The position numbers and the translations under genes were made by a program. The notes under the pieces were generated by a model. The model was given only the letters and a program-made list of their open reading frames with translations, did no database searches and was not told the DNA's origin. DNA of 64,000 nucleotides. It comes from Phoenix dactylifera. Taxonomy: Eukaryota; Streptophyta; Magnoliopsida; Arecales; Arecaceae. Each line of letters opens with the position of its first letter. Position 1 is the stretch's first letter. Positions 36,062 to 46,420 of this stretch are shown piece after piece. The stretch covers positions 124,001 to 188,000 of the forward strand of contig NW_024068255.1 of the NCBI RefSeq assembly GCF_009389715.1. The letters run 5' to 3'.

Positions 36062-36960
36062 CCATCAAAGTTCATTGCTCAATGTAAAATAGAAATTTGG
36101 TTATTGAAGCCTTTTATTCATTATAATTTATTACATGTTTTATTGTATTTCAAAAATAATTAAATAAAAAAAGAAAAAAGGGTTGGTATTAATGATGTTA
36201 ATATTAATGACATTTATGTAAAGTTTTCTATTCCTATGAGGATGCTGCAGAATTTTTTGGATGGCCATTATTAAAGTTCATTATTTAATATACAATAAAA
36301 AATAGAAGTATTATATTTATTATAATTCATTATATTATTATATTATGTTTGAAAAATAATTGGAATGGGGAGAAAAATTGTATCCCTCATATCTCGCAGG
36401 GTTTGTACTAATGATGAGTTATTTTGCACAGAGGCCCAGCTTGTGCAGATTCTTTGCTTTTGTATCTCTGGACACCAATATTGATGATAGGAGTTTTTGC
36501 TCGCTGCATTAAAGTTTACTATTTAATTTGCAACAGAAATGTGGATACTGAAGCCTTGTATTTGTTATAATGATAGAATTTTTTGCTCGATCACTATTAA
36601 AGTTTATTACTATTTAATATATACAAAATATTTAAATATTAAACTTTTTTATTTATTATAATTAGTTATATTATAATATTATATTCAAAAAATAATTGAA
36701 AAAAAGAAAATATCATATTCTATGCATGGCGCAAGAGTAATATTAATGATTAGAGTTTCAGCATCCAGGAGGTTCGGTTTTATAGAGGTCTCATGTTTGT
36801 CATGTGGATGCTGGTATTAATGGCATGATATTAATAATAAAACTTTTATCTGACCATTATTAAAGTTTATTATTAAAAAAAAAAAAGGGGATATTGAAGC
36901 TTTTATACTCCGTTTCAAAAATAATTAGAAAAAGAAAAAATAAATTGTATCCTTCACGTC
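36062..36960. repeat. degenerate AT-rich tandem repeat array
   Basis: Five diverged copies are anchored by taaagttcatta-like starts at about 36068, 36272, 36510, 36599 and 36862. Each is followed by a ttattataattcatta-type stretch, several by caaaaataattagaaaaag and by ggtattaatgat. Spacing is irregular (89-263 bp). No coding potential. It lies in the far-upstream region of the cyclophilin gene. Confidence 0.75.
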
Positions 36961-37385
36961 ACACGGATTCTATGCTAGCTGCCAAAAGCCAGTTACAAAG
37001 GCTCGAGCTCATCATGCTATCCGAGCTGCCATTAGCATCTGGCGAATTAGGATTGGCGGCATAAACGATTCCCATACAGAAGTTCCCAAGTGGATTCGGA
37101 CCCGTCAGCTTCGTGAGCTGATCACACCAATTTCATGCTCCGATTCCGACACCGACCCTGTCGCATGCCGGTATACACGTGCTCTCCGGCATGCTAACCG
37201 GACTGCCATAACCGTGGTCATTCCAGGTCCTCCCTTCCAACCGTATTCCTGTTCAGATCGTGCCACGTGTCGCAAGTGACGTACCAGATCCAACAAATCA
37301 CCTGCCATCTTCTTCCTTCCCCAGGTGTTATATAGGAGAACCTCACCCATCCATCCATCCATCATCCATCATCCATCATCGAGCG
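36961..37385 (+). promoter_or_regulatory. cyclophilin promoter and 5' leader
   Basis: The sequence switches abruptly from AT-rich repeats to balanced composition. CACGTG cores lie at 37176-37181 and 37264-37269 (the latter in an ABRE-like CCACGTGTC). A TATATA box is at 37329-37334, 52 bases before the start codon, followed by (CATC)n at 37347-37380. The expected leader is therefore very short. Confidence 0.6.
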
Positions 37386-37906
37386 ATGGCTTCTAACCCG
37401 ATGGTGTACCTCGACGTAACGATCAACGGGGTCCCGGCGGGGAGGATCGTGATCGAGCTGTTCGCCGACGTGACGCCGAAGACGGCGGAGAACTTCCGGG
37501 CGCTGTGCACTGGGGAGAAGGGGCTCGGGCGGTCGGGGAAGCCGCTCCACTACAAGGGGTGCCCCTTCCACCGGGTGATCCCGGGGTTCGTGTCTCAGGG
37601 CGGTGACTTCACCGCGGGCAACGGGACCGGGGGGAGTCCATCTACGGGGGCAAGTTCGCGGACGAGAACTTCGTGAAGAAGCACACGGGGCCCGGGGTGG
37701 TGTCCATGGCCAACTCCGGGCCCAACACCAACGGCTCCCAGTTCTTCATCTGCACCACCAAGACCCCCTGGCTCGACGGAAGGCACGTCGTCTTCGGCCA
37801 TGTCGTCGACGGGATGGACGTCGTCAGAGCCATGGAGGAGGTGGGCTCTCAGGGGGGCAGGACCTCCGAGCCCGTCGCCATCGCCGACTGCGGCCAGCTC
37901 TCTTAG
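37386..37906 (+). pseudogene. cytosolic-type cyclophilin (peptidyl-prolyl isomerase) with a one-base frameshift
   Basis: Cyclophilins catalyse cis-trans isomerisation of X-Pro bonds. This single-exon frame matches plant CYP18/19 proteins: [21 protein letters not shown], the plant-type insert [31 protein letters not shown] with the catalytic Arg, Phe and Gln, then NGSQFFICT, and [12 protein letters not shown] with the cyclosporin-binding Trp. The protein would be 173 aa, but a run of six G at 37629-37634, where the family needs seven (GTGGES), shifts frame after about 82 residues. The first frame ends at 37676; the second part stays fully conserved to its stop. Conservation on both sides and an intact promoter make a homopolymer sequencing or assembly error as likely as a recent mutation. 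Confidence 0.9.
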
Positions 37907-38333
37907 GCCAAACGCTCGTTCGTCGGCGGGCGCCTTTACCTGTCTTCTTCAGTTCTCTATCGAATAACGGGGATTAATGGTGTGTCTGAATCCTCATGCA
38001 CTCTGAATGTCTCTTTCCCAACATCTGGATGGAGGGGTTTGTTTCGATCCGTTCGATCTATGCCATGCTCCATCTTTTGTTGAATCTATGCTTTTATGCA
38101 TTAATAATAAAACTTGGATTTTATCAACGTAATGCGGCATTTTCGCCCCCCTTCTCTTTGATTTGTTGATGGCCATCCATGAGTGGGTATTAGGTACGTA
38201 CTGCTTCGGATTTGATATGCTGATCTAAAAAATTAGTTTTACCTCCATGCAGGAAAACTTCTTTTCTCAGTGTAACGAGACTTGGCTCGACCATCAGCTC
38301 GAAGATGACTTCGAGAAGCTTTTTTTTTTTTTT
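37907..38333. other. cyclophilin 3' region, poly-T tract
   Basis: The probable 3' UTR includes aataataaaac at about 38102-38112. An 18-20 base T run precedes 38340. No gene seen. Confidence 0.6.
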
Positions 38334-39309
38334 TTTTTGTGGCTATAAAATGCTTCTTATGGCTTCGTTGGAAAAAGAAGTTGAATACATGAGATGCTAT
38401 GAGTAAAAAATTTGGGAAGGATCTCGGTGGATCATTTATTCTCCTGTTGTCGTTTCTTTTCATCCATTTGGAAGCTGTGTGCGCGTCTTCATCAAAAAAA
38501 AGAAACTGTGTGCGCGTCCCTTGGAGTGCTACATCCTCAATTCATCTTTGATTGTATAGCTTGGAGAAAACGAAATTTCTCAAAATTTTCTCAATCAATT
38601 ATCTTGATGTTGGTAGCTGCTATGTGTTGGGTGTGTTGGAGAGAGAGAAACTTTCGGATATTCCATAATCAGCAGGCTTCCATTACTGCTGCCGCTTCTG
38701 AGAGGCTCTCAATCTTCGATTTCTGGTCAAATTTGTGTCAAATTTGTGCAAGCAGGAGCTTTTGGTGGAATTCGGAAAAATCTGGGCAAAAATCAAAGAT
38801 CTCAAGGAGAAGATGCTTGATGTGTCCCAGATGTGTCGCTGTAGCTCTTGTCCTCTCAATGGCTGCAGGGTTGTGCTAGGTTCCTCCTCATAGATGAAAA
38901 GAAAGAGAGACTGAGAAGGATTGAGCAAATTGTTTGGGCTGGTTGCAAACACAGTGAAGATGCAATGCTCCTGAATTTTTCTTGTAGTATCAGTCACATT
39001 TCAAGGGAGCTCCTTTGTTATGTCTCACTTTGGTTCAGATTCATGTTCTGGAAAAATACCCCGTTTCCCGGAGTGTTCATGTCTCTTAGCTGTTTGGCCT
39101 TTTCTCCCTTCTAGTTGATGCTGTCCATCTTGGTTTTATCCACTATCTTTGCTGTCCTCCCTATTAAGTAGTAGTATCAGAATTACAGAACTACTCTTCA
39201 GGATATCTGTTGTAAATATTCTGCTATAAACATTGTTCTTGCAATAAAATTCTTGGGTGGCTTGTTTCAGCCTCTCTTTAGTTCAAAAAAAAAAAAGATT
39301 TTTGTGGCT
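38334..39309 (+). mobile_element. 5'-truncated LINE (L1-type) 3' end
   Basis: Frames in 38345-38880 resemble the C-terminal zinc-binding region of plant LINE ORF2: LWLRWKKKLNT, then VDHLFSCCRFFSSIWKLC and a Trp-rich WVCWRERNFRIFHNQ segment. In-frame stops and frame changes show it is dead. The 3' end has the LINE-like gggtggcttgtttcagcctc followed by A12 at 39285-39296. Probable target duplication TTTTTGTGGCT flanks it at 38334-38344 and 39299-39309, so the inserted part is about 38345-39296. Confidence 0.82.
38471..38518 (+). repeat. 14-base A-tailed micro-insertion with 17-bp flanking repeats
   Basis: GAAGCTGTGTGCGCGTC (38471-38487) and GAAACTGTGTGCGCGTC (38502-38518) flank TTCATCAAAAAAAA (38488-38501). 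The form matches an extremely 5'-truncated target-primed insertion into the older LINE. Confidence 0.6.
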
Positions 39310-39494
39310 TCTGCAATGCAACTTATCTATTGATACTTTCTTTCTCAAAAATTGAGTAACCAAAGCTAACTATTCTTTTTTTTGTATTGGAAAAATAAAA
39401 TCAAATGGTATTGTTTCCTTTCATATATGCCACACAAGGAGAAAGAATATGGGATCACACATATGATTTGCCACTTGCCTTTGGAGAGGAACTA

Positions 39495-39926
39495 TATAAC
39501 AATCCAGGACCTCACCCAAGAAGGTTAGCCAAAAGGTATTTTTTGGATTTCTTAACCTTCTATAAGTACCCAAGATCTCTCCGATGAATAACCGATGTAG
39601 AACTAAACACATGCCCAAACGAGTGCTTACATAGTCATCCCGTTTAAGCTCTTATATCGTCGTTGGGGTCAAAATCCATTCAAATCTAATCACAAGCACT
39701 ATGATCAACCCGTGGTCAGCCTCCATGAGCATGTGCTGCAGTGTTCCCTAGCCCATATAGGTTATGGGCCAGCCCGCTTTGATACCATTTGTAACAACTC
39801 TGGATCTAATCTAAAAAGATTAGCCGGAAAGTATTTTTTAGGTTTCTTAATCCTCCATAAGTACTCAAAATCTCTCCAACGAATAATCGATACGAGACTA
39901 AACACATATTCATACGAGTCTTCACA
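39495..39926 (-). mobile_element. TRIM element, copy A (LTR-retrotransposon kin, non-coding)
   Basis: Two 137-bp terminal repeats (39495-39631 and 39790-39926) flank a 158-bp non-coding interior. The interior has a degenerate tRNA-iMet primer-binding site next to the right repeat (read on the minus strand). Flanking AACTA/AACTC at 39490-39494 and 39927-39931 is a likely 5-bp target duplication. It is the same family as copy B but its two repeats are more diverged, so it is older. The element is structurally complete and never coded for protein. Confidence 0.85.
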
Positions 39927-39931
39927 AACTC

Positions 39932-41558
39932 CTACAACGAGTTGAGAGAAATGGAACCTATTCCTCCACCACTAAGCAGATTGCTGAGATAGGCATGCAT
40001 CTATTTGTCATATTAATATTATGCTCTAGCATGGTGAGAGAATTTTAATTTTATCCCGAACATCTAATTTTTTCATTGTTTGAAAAGTTAAAGAGATTTT
40101 GTATGGCCACATAGAAGGCTCTTTCTCCATATGAAGGGAGGGGTGGAATGGGTTGGTAGGGCAATAGCAAGCAAAGAATAGCTAAGGGGTGAAACCAGTT
40201 GGCTAGCTCCTATGTGGAGACGGTCGAAGATACGGAGAGAGAAGAAGGGTGGCTGCCGAGAATTGGGAGAGGAAATGATAGGTTAGAAGAGGGACAGATG
40301 GAGGGAAGGAGAGAAATGGTGGAAGAGGAGGGAGGTCAAATTTGGTTAGATGAAAGTCGGGGTTGAGTTAGGTTTTTGATACGAATTATTTACTACCAAA
40401 TTATTTAATATTAGTAATACCCTAACCTATATATGTATCTCAACTTATTCGGTCTTGGGTTAAAGCTAAGATGGCTTCACCCTGCCCACAATCCTGAATT
40501 CTTGACTCGTGCATGGCCCAACACTTTTTACTATAAAATGAATAGCTATGCTCTCTTTCAAAAGTAGCTCCTCTTAAGTTGGTTATTGATCATGTTCGAG
40601 GAGAAGATAAGGTGGGTGCATGTATCAAAAAAAAAAAATTTGGTATAAAAAGAAAAAAAAAATTGCCTACTTGCTCGAACACCCTCCATGGACGATTGTA
40701 GCAACATATGCAGGGCAAGTGACATTGGAGAACAATAGATTTGCCACCAATATGCTTTGAAATAAATCCCATTTATCCATACATGGCATAAGTGCATTAT
40801 ACCTGAGATTATATCAACTGCAAGTATTTCCAACAAGAAGTGCAGTATATTAAAGAAGAAATAAGTGATAGACCACAATCAACGAGTTTACTTTATCTTA
40901 GGGTTGTGTGAATTTTTCTTTAATTTGAGCTGGGCGTTTCAACTAATTTGTTCTTATGCCGATCACCTTCATCTTCAAACAATAACTAAATATACAAAAA
41001 AATAATATGATCTTCAGATTTCTTATTTTTGCTAGGAATTGTAGCTAGCTACCTATACTTTTCCTGTTTTATCTACTTTGATTAAATCGCCCCCTACTCA
41101 AATCTCCTGTCATTAAATCTAAGCATGTCCAATCTCGAGAAATAAGTGATCGGTTGAGCACATGGATTTTTAACAAGAGATCTAAACTCAAATTTCTGCG
41201 CATGTTGTTATTATATGATGCTATAATGTTGTTGCTACACCATACCATTCTCATGGACAATTGTGGAGCTAATTCGTGCTAGCTTGATGGACCCAGGCTT
41301 ATTTTTAGGCCTATGGGTTTGGGCCCAGGGCTACATTTCTGGTCCTATCATATAAACTGAGACAATTTTGAACCCCGAATGAGGCTTGATGGAATGTATA
41401 AAAAGATCAATTAGCCTACGTCTTCTTTTGCAGACAAGTTCTCTCTTCGTCATGGAAATTAATTGACTAGAACGCTGCGAACATTTCTCCATTCTAGACG
41501 GCTGCCTTCTTTGTGCATGACTCTTACCAAGAACTGGAGTTGGATTTGTTGTTGGGGA
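39932..41558. other. intergenic, no supportable gene
   Basis: AT-rich to mixed sequence with short unconvincing frames on both strands. The stretch 40130-40400 is purine-rich. No domain, repeat pair or element boundary was found up to the LINE target site at 41559. Confidence 0.55.
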
Positions 41559-42408
41559 AAGCATGTCCTGCTCCTGCTTCCTGGAGGAGGTTCGGGGCTG
41601 GTCTAGATCCCCACCGATGCGTTATGCGGCCATTAGAGCGTCATGCACAGCTTACCAGGTTTGGTTGGCCAGAAATGGTCGTATTTTTGGTGATATCAGT
41701 CTGTCCCCGTGGTTTGTGATGGAGCGGGCTCGGGCTCGGGCACAGGCAGCGGAGTTCCTTCACGTAGACTCAGACTATGGACCTTTGACAGCTTGGGACA
41801 CCTGGGGCCCTCACTCTGCTTCGGCAGCTCCTCATGTGGTGTTTTTCACCTGGGAGCCCCCACCCCCGAGCTTCCTCAAGGTCAATTTTGATGGCTCAGT
41901 CCAGGATGGAGGTAGGAGGGAAGGAGCTGGGTTTGTCATCAGGGGCCCGGATTCCAGCACGGTGGCAGCAGGAGGCTGTCAGATCTTCGACATCTCGGTC
42001 CCAGGGGCAGAGCTGCGAGCGGCTTGGATGGGGTTGCGATATGCGCGATCCGTTCTTCGGGCGAGCTCCATCATCCTGGAGGGAGACTCGGCCACTGTGA
42101 TCAGTTGGATCCGGAAGGGCCCTTATAGCGATAGGGGAGTTCATCCATTGCTCCGGGATATATGGTTGATGGTGAGGGAGGGGGTACTCTTTCGAGCTGG
42201 GCATGTATATCGGGAGGCCAATGGGGCGGCAGACTGGGTGGCGGAGTATGTTGCGTGCCACTCAGGTGGCTCTCTATGGGTTGGTGAGGATGATTTGCCT
42301 GGTGTATTCCGGGATATTTTGTATGCAGACTCTTCTAGGTGTATTCGTACCCGTATTGTATGAAACACCGGTTTTAGCACAAAAAAAAAAAAGAAGCATG
42401 TCCTGCTC
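41559..42408 (+). mobile_element. young 5'-truncated LINE carrying an open RNase H frame
   Basis: The inserted part is 41574-42393. It ends in A12 (42381-42392) and is flanked by an exact 15-bp target duplication, AAGCATGTCCTGCTC, at 41559-41573 and 42394-42408. Its frame is open from the 5' break to the stop at 42361-42363. It encodes the region after the zinc-binding domain (YQVWLARNGRIFGD) and an RNase H domain: FLKVNFDGSV with the first catalytic Asp, AELRAAWMGLRYA with Glu, LEGDSATVISWI with Asp, and EANGAADWVAEY with Asp. Plant L1 elements with C-terminal RNase H are known. The intact duplication, tail and frame argue for a recent insertion. Confidence 0.92.
41563..42363 (+). CDS. RNase H domain fragment of LINE ORF2
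   Basis: 266 codons are open from an ATG that lies in the left target duplication, so the start codon is host DNA and the first four residues are fortuitous. The rest is the C-terminal part of a LINE polyprotein with RNase H motifs D-E-D-D visible. Reverse transcriptase and endonuclease are absent. Expression is not implied. Confidence 0.75.
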   Translation: MSCSCFLEEVRGWSRSPPMRYAAIRASCTAYQVWLARNGRIFGDISLSPWFVMERARARAQAAEFLHVDSDYGPLTAWDTWGPHSASAAPHVVFFTWEPPPPSFLKVNFDGSVQDGGRREGAGFVIRGPDSSTVAAGGCQIFDISVPGAELRAAWMGLRYARSVLRASSIILEGDSATVISWIRKGPYSDRGVHPLLRDIWLMVREGVLFRAGHVYREANGAADWVAEYVACHSGGSLWVGEDDLPGVFRDILYADSSRCIRTRIV

Positions 42409-43095
42409 TATCTTCAGTTTTATAAAAACCAAGGAAAGTGCACCATGTCTCTTTTCCTTATAAACATTAAAATTGTGGAGCCAGAATATGGTGGATGCCA
42501 TTTTTAGATGGCTCTTTCTTCCTCTCCTCATTCGCCTTAGGTTCTATGTGCTTCTTTATGAGATTGTCTTTGTATCAATCAAGCATCTTAATGCTAAATA
42601 ACAATATGTTACACAATACAAAAAAAGCTACTAGATTTCAGGCTAGATTCTCCAAAGTATTCCGCAATTGATTTATCCTAAAAGGAGTTTGATTTTGAAA
42701 TCCATTATAATTATTTCATCTTCCTTTTATAATAAAAAATTAAAAAAAATATCTAAAGCATCTCGACAAGAGGCTTAGTGAGTCAGCAAAGTAAGGTTTC
42801 CATGCTGTATCAAATAATAAAAAAAAAAGTAAGGTCTACATGCGTATAATAAACGCAACACCTAGAACTGCAAAATAGTGGTCCGAAGTCTTTGACGTTA
42901 GAAGACCACAATTTTGGAAAAAGAATCGAATATAGTCCTTGAGTGGACGGGATCCCCGCCAGGTCTCCAGCCCACTCCTTTTTGGATTCTCCTTCCACGT
43001 TTCCTATAAATCCACGTTGAAACCGACCACCCTCCTCTGACCGCCTGCCAAAGGAGAGAGAGTTAGCGAGCGAGCGAGCGAAAGAGAGAGCGGCG
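42409..43095 (+). promoter_or_regulatory. intergenic DNA and eIF4B promoter
   Basis: AT-rich until about 42940, then GC-rich. TATAAA at 43005-43010 lies 86 bases upstream of the eIF4B start codon, followed by a purine-rich gagagagagttagcgagcgag leader with GAGC repeats. Confidence 0.55.
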
Positions 43096-46000
43096 ATGGG
43101 AACGGTTTCGGCATGGGCGAAACCCGGCACATGGGCCTTGGACGCCGAGGAGCACGAGGCCGCCACGGAGCCCCGGAAAGAAGACAAGGGCTACGACTCC
43201 TCCGACTCCGCCTCCGCCTCCCACCACCATCACCAGCCTTCCGCAGACTTTCCCTCCCTCGACGCCGCCTCCAAGATCTCCAAGAAGAAGAAGTCCCAGC
43301 GCCTCTCCCTCGCCGAGTTCACCACCGGCAGCGCCGTCACCCATGGCGCCGGTCGCCTCCGGACCTCCTCCTCCTCCAAGGGCCTTACCACCGACGATCC
43401 CCTCGTCCTCCCCAGGGCCCCGCGCGAGCGCTCCGCCGAGGATCTCGAGCGCTACTCCTCCCGCGGCTTCGGCTACTCGTCCTACGGCGGTGGCGTGGGC
43501 GGCCGCGGCCGGATCTCTGGCGACGACTCCAATTCCCGCTGGGGCTCCTCTAGGGTTTCGGACGAGCCGAGGAGGGGCGTCTATGGGGGGGAAGGTTCTG
43601 GATCTAATAGGGATCTTGGCCCTTCTCGTGCCGACGAGATAGATGATTGGGGCGCGGCCAAGAAATCGGCGGCGCCGGAGAGGAGGGACAGGGGAGGGGT
43701 GTTTTTCGATTCCCATTCACGGGCCGACGAGTCGGATAGCTGGATCTCCAGCAAGAGCGCTGCACGGCCTTCCGATGGAAGGAGGACGAACGGAGGGGGT
43801 TTCGACGGTCCTAGAGAGAGGAGGGGTGGGTTTGATAAGTTCAACAGGGAGGGATCGAACGGCGGGCCGGATTTGGATACGTGGGCGAAGAAAAGGGAGG
43901 AAGCGAGCAGCGGCGGGAGGCCGAGGCTCGTGTTGCAGCCCCGGTCGTTGCCGTTGGCCAACGGGAGAAACGAGGAGCTAAGCCGTGGAGAGCAGCCAAA
44001 GGGGCCTACTGAGAAGAGCAAGGGATCGAATCCCTTTGGAGGCGCCCGTCCACGGGAGGAGGTGCTGGCGGAAAAGGGGCAGGATTGGAAGAACATTGAT
44101 GAGAAGCTGGAGGCTATGAAAATCCAGGAGGCACCACCTGAAAGGCCGTCATTTGGGAAGATGGGGAACGGAGCTGGTAGCTTGCCGGAGGATCGCACGG
44201 GAAGGAGTTGGAGGAAGGCAGATACAATTGATGCTACTCCTCTGCCAAGGTATGGTCTTTCAATTGAGTTTGCTCTTTTCGTGATCTTTTCCCCCATCAA
44301 TTATTTCCAGCATTATGCATCATCCTTATCTAGTAGGTCGTTTTGCGGTTCTTGTATTTCCAAAGCTTTTGTTGAATTGACCTGCTATTGCTAGTCCTTG
44401 TTCAAACTACTGATATATTAGAAGAGATTTCTTCCCATTATGATTTGATTTATTTTTGTCTAGTTATGAGAATGGAACAAGTAGCTAGACTGAGCTTGAT
44501 GTCATTTTTGTATTTCGTACCTCCAGCTATATAGTTATCCATATCTCTGAACCTTGAACTTATAATAAGTAATTCATATTGTTCATAGGGAATTCACTTT
44601 GTTATGCAAAATAATCGTTTGGAACAAATAATCTTGTAAATGATGCCATTGTTCATTTTTATTCCTTATATGATCAACATCTTCACCTCCATCTCTATCT
44701 ATTTTGTACAAGGTACAGCCAAAAAAATGGCTTCTGTCAACTTAGTGACCTACAATAAGTCCACACTCCACAACTTTTTGGTTTCCATCTCTGGTGTTAA
44801 GATCAAATGCCAGAGCATCACTGTCATTGTTATCACCTTTGAAACCAATATCATCATCCTGCCATTAAACTAGTGTAAACCAATAGCTGGTTAGAATTTG
44901 AGGGGTTTTTGACTAGAAATCTATTCCAAGTTGGGGTTCTATTTTAGCAGTCGGTTTTGTAATATGCTTGTATAGATGAATATTGTAGACACACATGCAA
45001 ACACACGCACACACAAATATACATATATTCACATGTATACATACATACATACATCCATATATAAGTCAGTTTTTATATATCCCAGATCTATGTGGTATTT
45101 GTTCCGTAGTCAGCCGATTGAAGAGGCATAACTTGATCTTATTTAAAAGACCAACCATGCAGCTGGGGACTTCTAAACCCCTCCACCACGAGCACAAGTA
45201 ATATTTTGTGTATGTATGGTATCCGTGAGATATGTGTGTATGCATATATTTATGTATCTAGGCCTTTATTGCATAGGAATTTTGCATGGGGATTCCATCA
45301 GGTTTTAGTTGGATTTATTAAAAGGATAGACTGTATTTAGGTTTGTTTCAATTTTGCTAACTTGTCATTGGCTGAAGAACAAATTGTCGCAAGAAAGTGT
45401 GAATAAGAAAAAGTGTTGCATGCTAGTTAGTGGGGTTGTGGAGACAAGTTAATGCAATGTGTGAATGGTATCCTCATCCAGTTAGCGTTCAAAATTAAGT
45501 TCAAAGTGGTGTATTAATGGGGTTAGATGATTCTTCAGATCTGGAATCTAATTTTGATTTTTTGTATAGCCAGACTTTATAATGATTGGAGCTTTGAAGG
45601 ATTGTAGCATGTGATCTCAGTATCTTCTTGGCCATATTATGTATGATTCTGGGTGCCTCAGTGTGACAAATCTTCTTATGTATTAAATGTACCAAATGCG
45701 CTTTCTTGACTAAATTATCATGGTCTGGTAATGCTCAAATAAGATCAGGACATGTGGAGGGTAAGATGCTAGCTTTCCTTGATGAAACTTATAGGAAATA
45801 ATCTGGAAATATTTGCAATAATGCTGAGGATGGAGGTTAATAGGACTGATTGCAGAACGTGGAGCGACGAAGGTGATGCCAAATTATTAAGGAAAGGCTT
45901 GGTTGTTATAATTATGGTTATTTTGGTGAAGGATCTTTTATGTTCACATCCAAGGCCCAAGCAGTGATTGTTGGCTTGACCTACTGGTTAATCATCTCCC

Positions 46001-46420
46001 TGGCTCCACAGCAGTTTTTCTTTTTTTTAATCATTTAATTTTATTCTAGTTTCACTTCTGGATCACCATCTTTCAAGAACAGTTTGTACTAGTTATATCA
46101 ACTCTAATTGTATAAACTGCATTGCTATTTGTTCTCTCCCTCTTTTAAACAACATTGCAAAGCGGAGTTTTGAAGAAGTCATTCAATAAGAAGGGTGCTT
46201 ACGAATAACCCTTAACCATAATGAATCATATCCAAACCATCCATATCCACTTGTTTATTTCTTTAATTTCATTTCATATTTATTTTACTTCTCTTTTATC
46301 AGTCCAATCATTTGGCCCAGTCGTATCGCTATTTTCATGTGGAGCATTGTTTGTTTGCTGAATATATCTGCAATTTTCCAATGCAGGACAGAGAAAGATG
46401 AAATGTTACCAGAAAACTAA
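43096..46420 (+). CDS. EIF4B: eukaryotic translation initiation factor 4B
   Basis: Plant eIF4B is a largely disordered RNA-binding cofactor that stimulates the eIF4A helicase during cap-dependent initiation in the cytosol. Two exons, 43096-44249 and 46387-46420, join in frame (AG/G) to give 395 aa. The N-terminus has the family signature VSAWAKPGTWALDAEEHE. KKKKSQRLSLAEF follows, then Gly/Arg/Ser/Asp-rich repeats with RADEIDDWG- and RADESDSWI-type blocks (DDW/DSW). The conserved C-terminal part includes RPRLVLQPRSLP, SNPFGGARPREEVLAEKGQDW and IDEKLEAMKI. It ends TEKDEMLPEN from an 11-codon last exon behind a 2.1-kb intron. The first exon is GC-rich. It is shorter than the roughly 530-550 aa Arabidopsis proteins, mainly in the disordered middle. 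Confidence 0.93.
44250..46386. other. eIF4B intron 1
   Basis: GT at 44250 and AG at 46385-46386. AT-rich, with a cacaca/tacata-rich patch near 44990-45060. No gene inside was supported. Confidence 0.8.

Noticed and set aside
43063-44300. Minus-strand and alternative-frame ORFs over eIF4B exon 1
   Set aside because: Low-complexity shadows of the GC-rich eIF4B exon.
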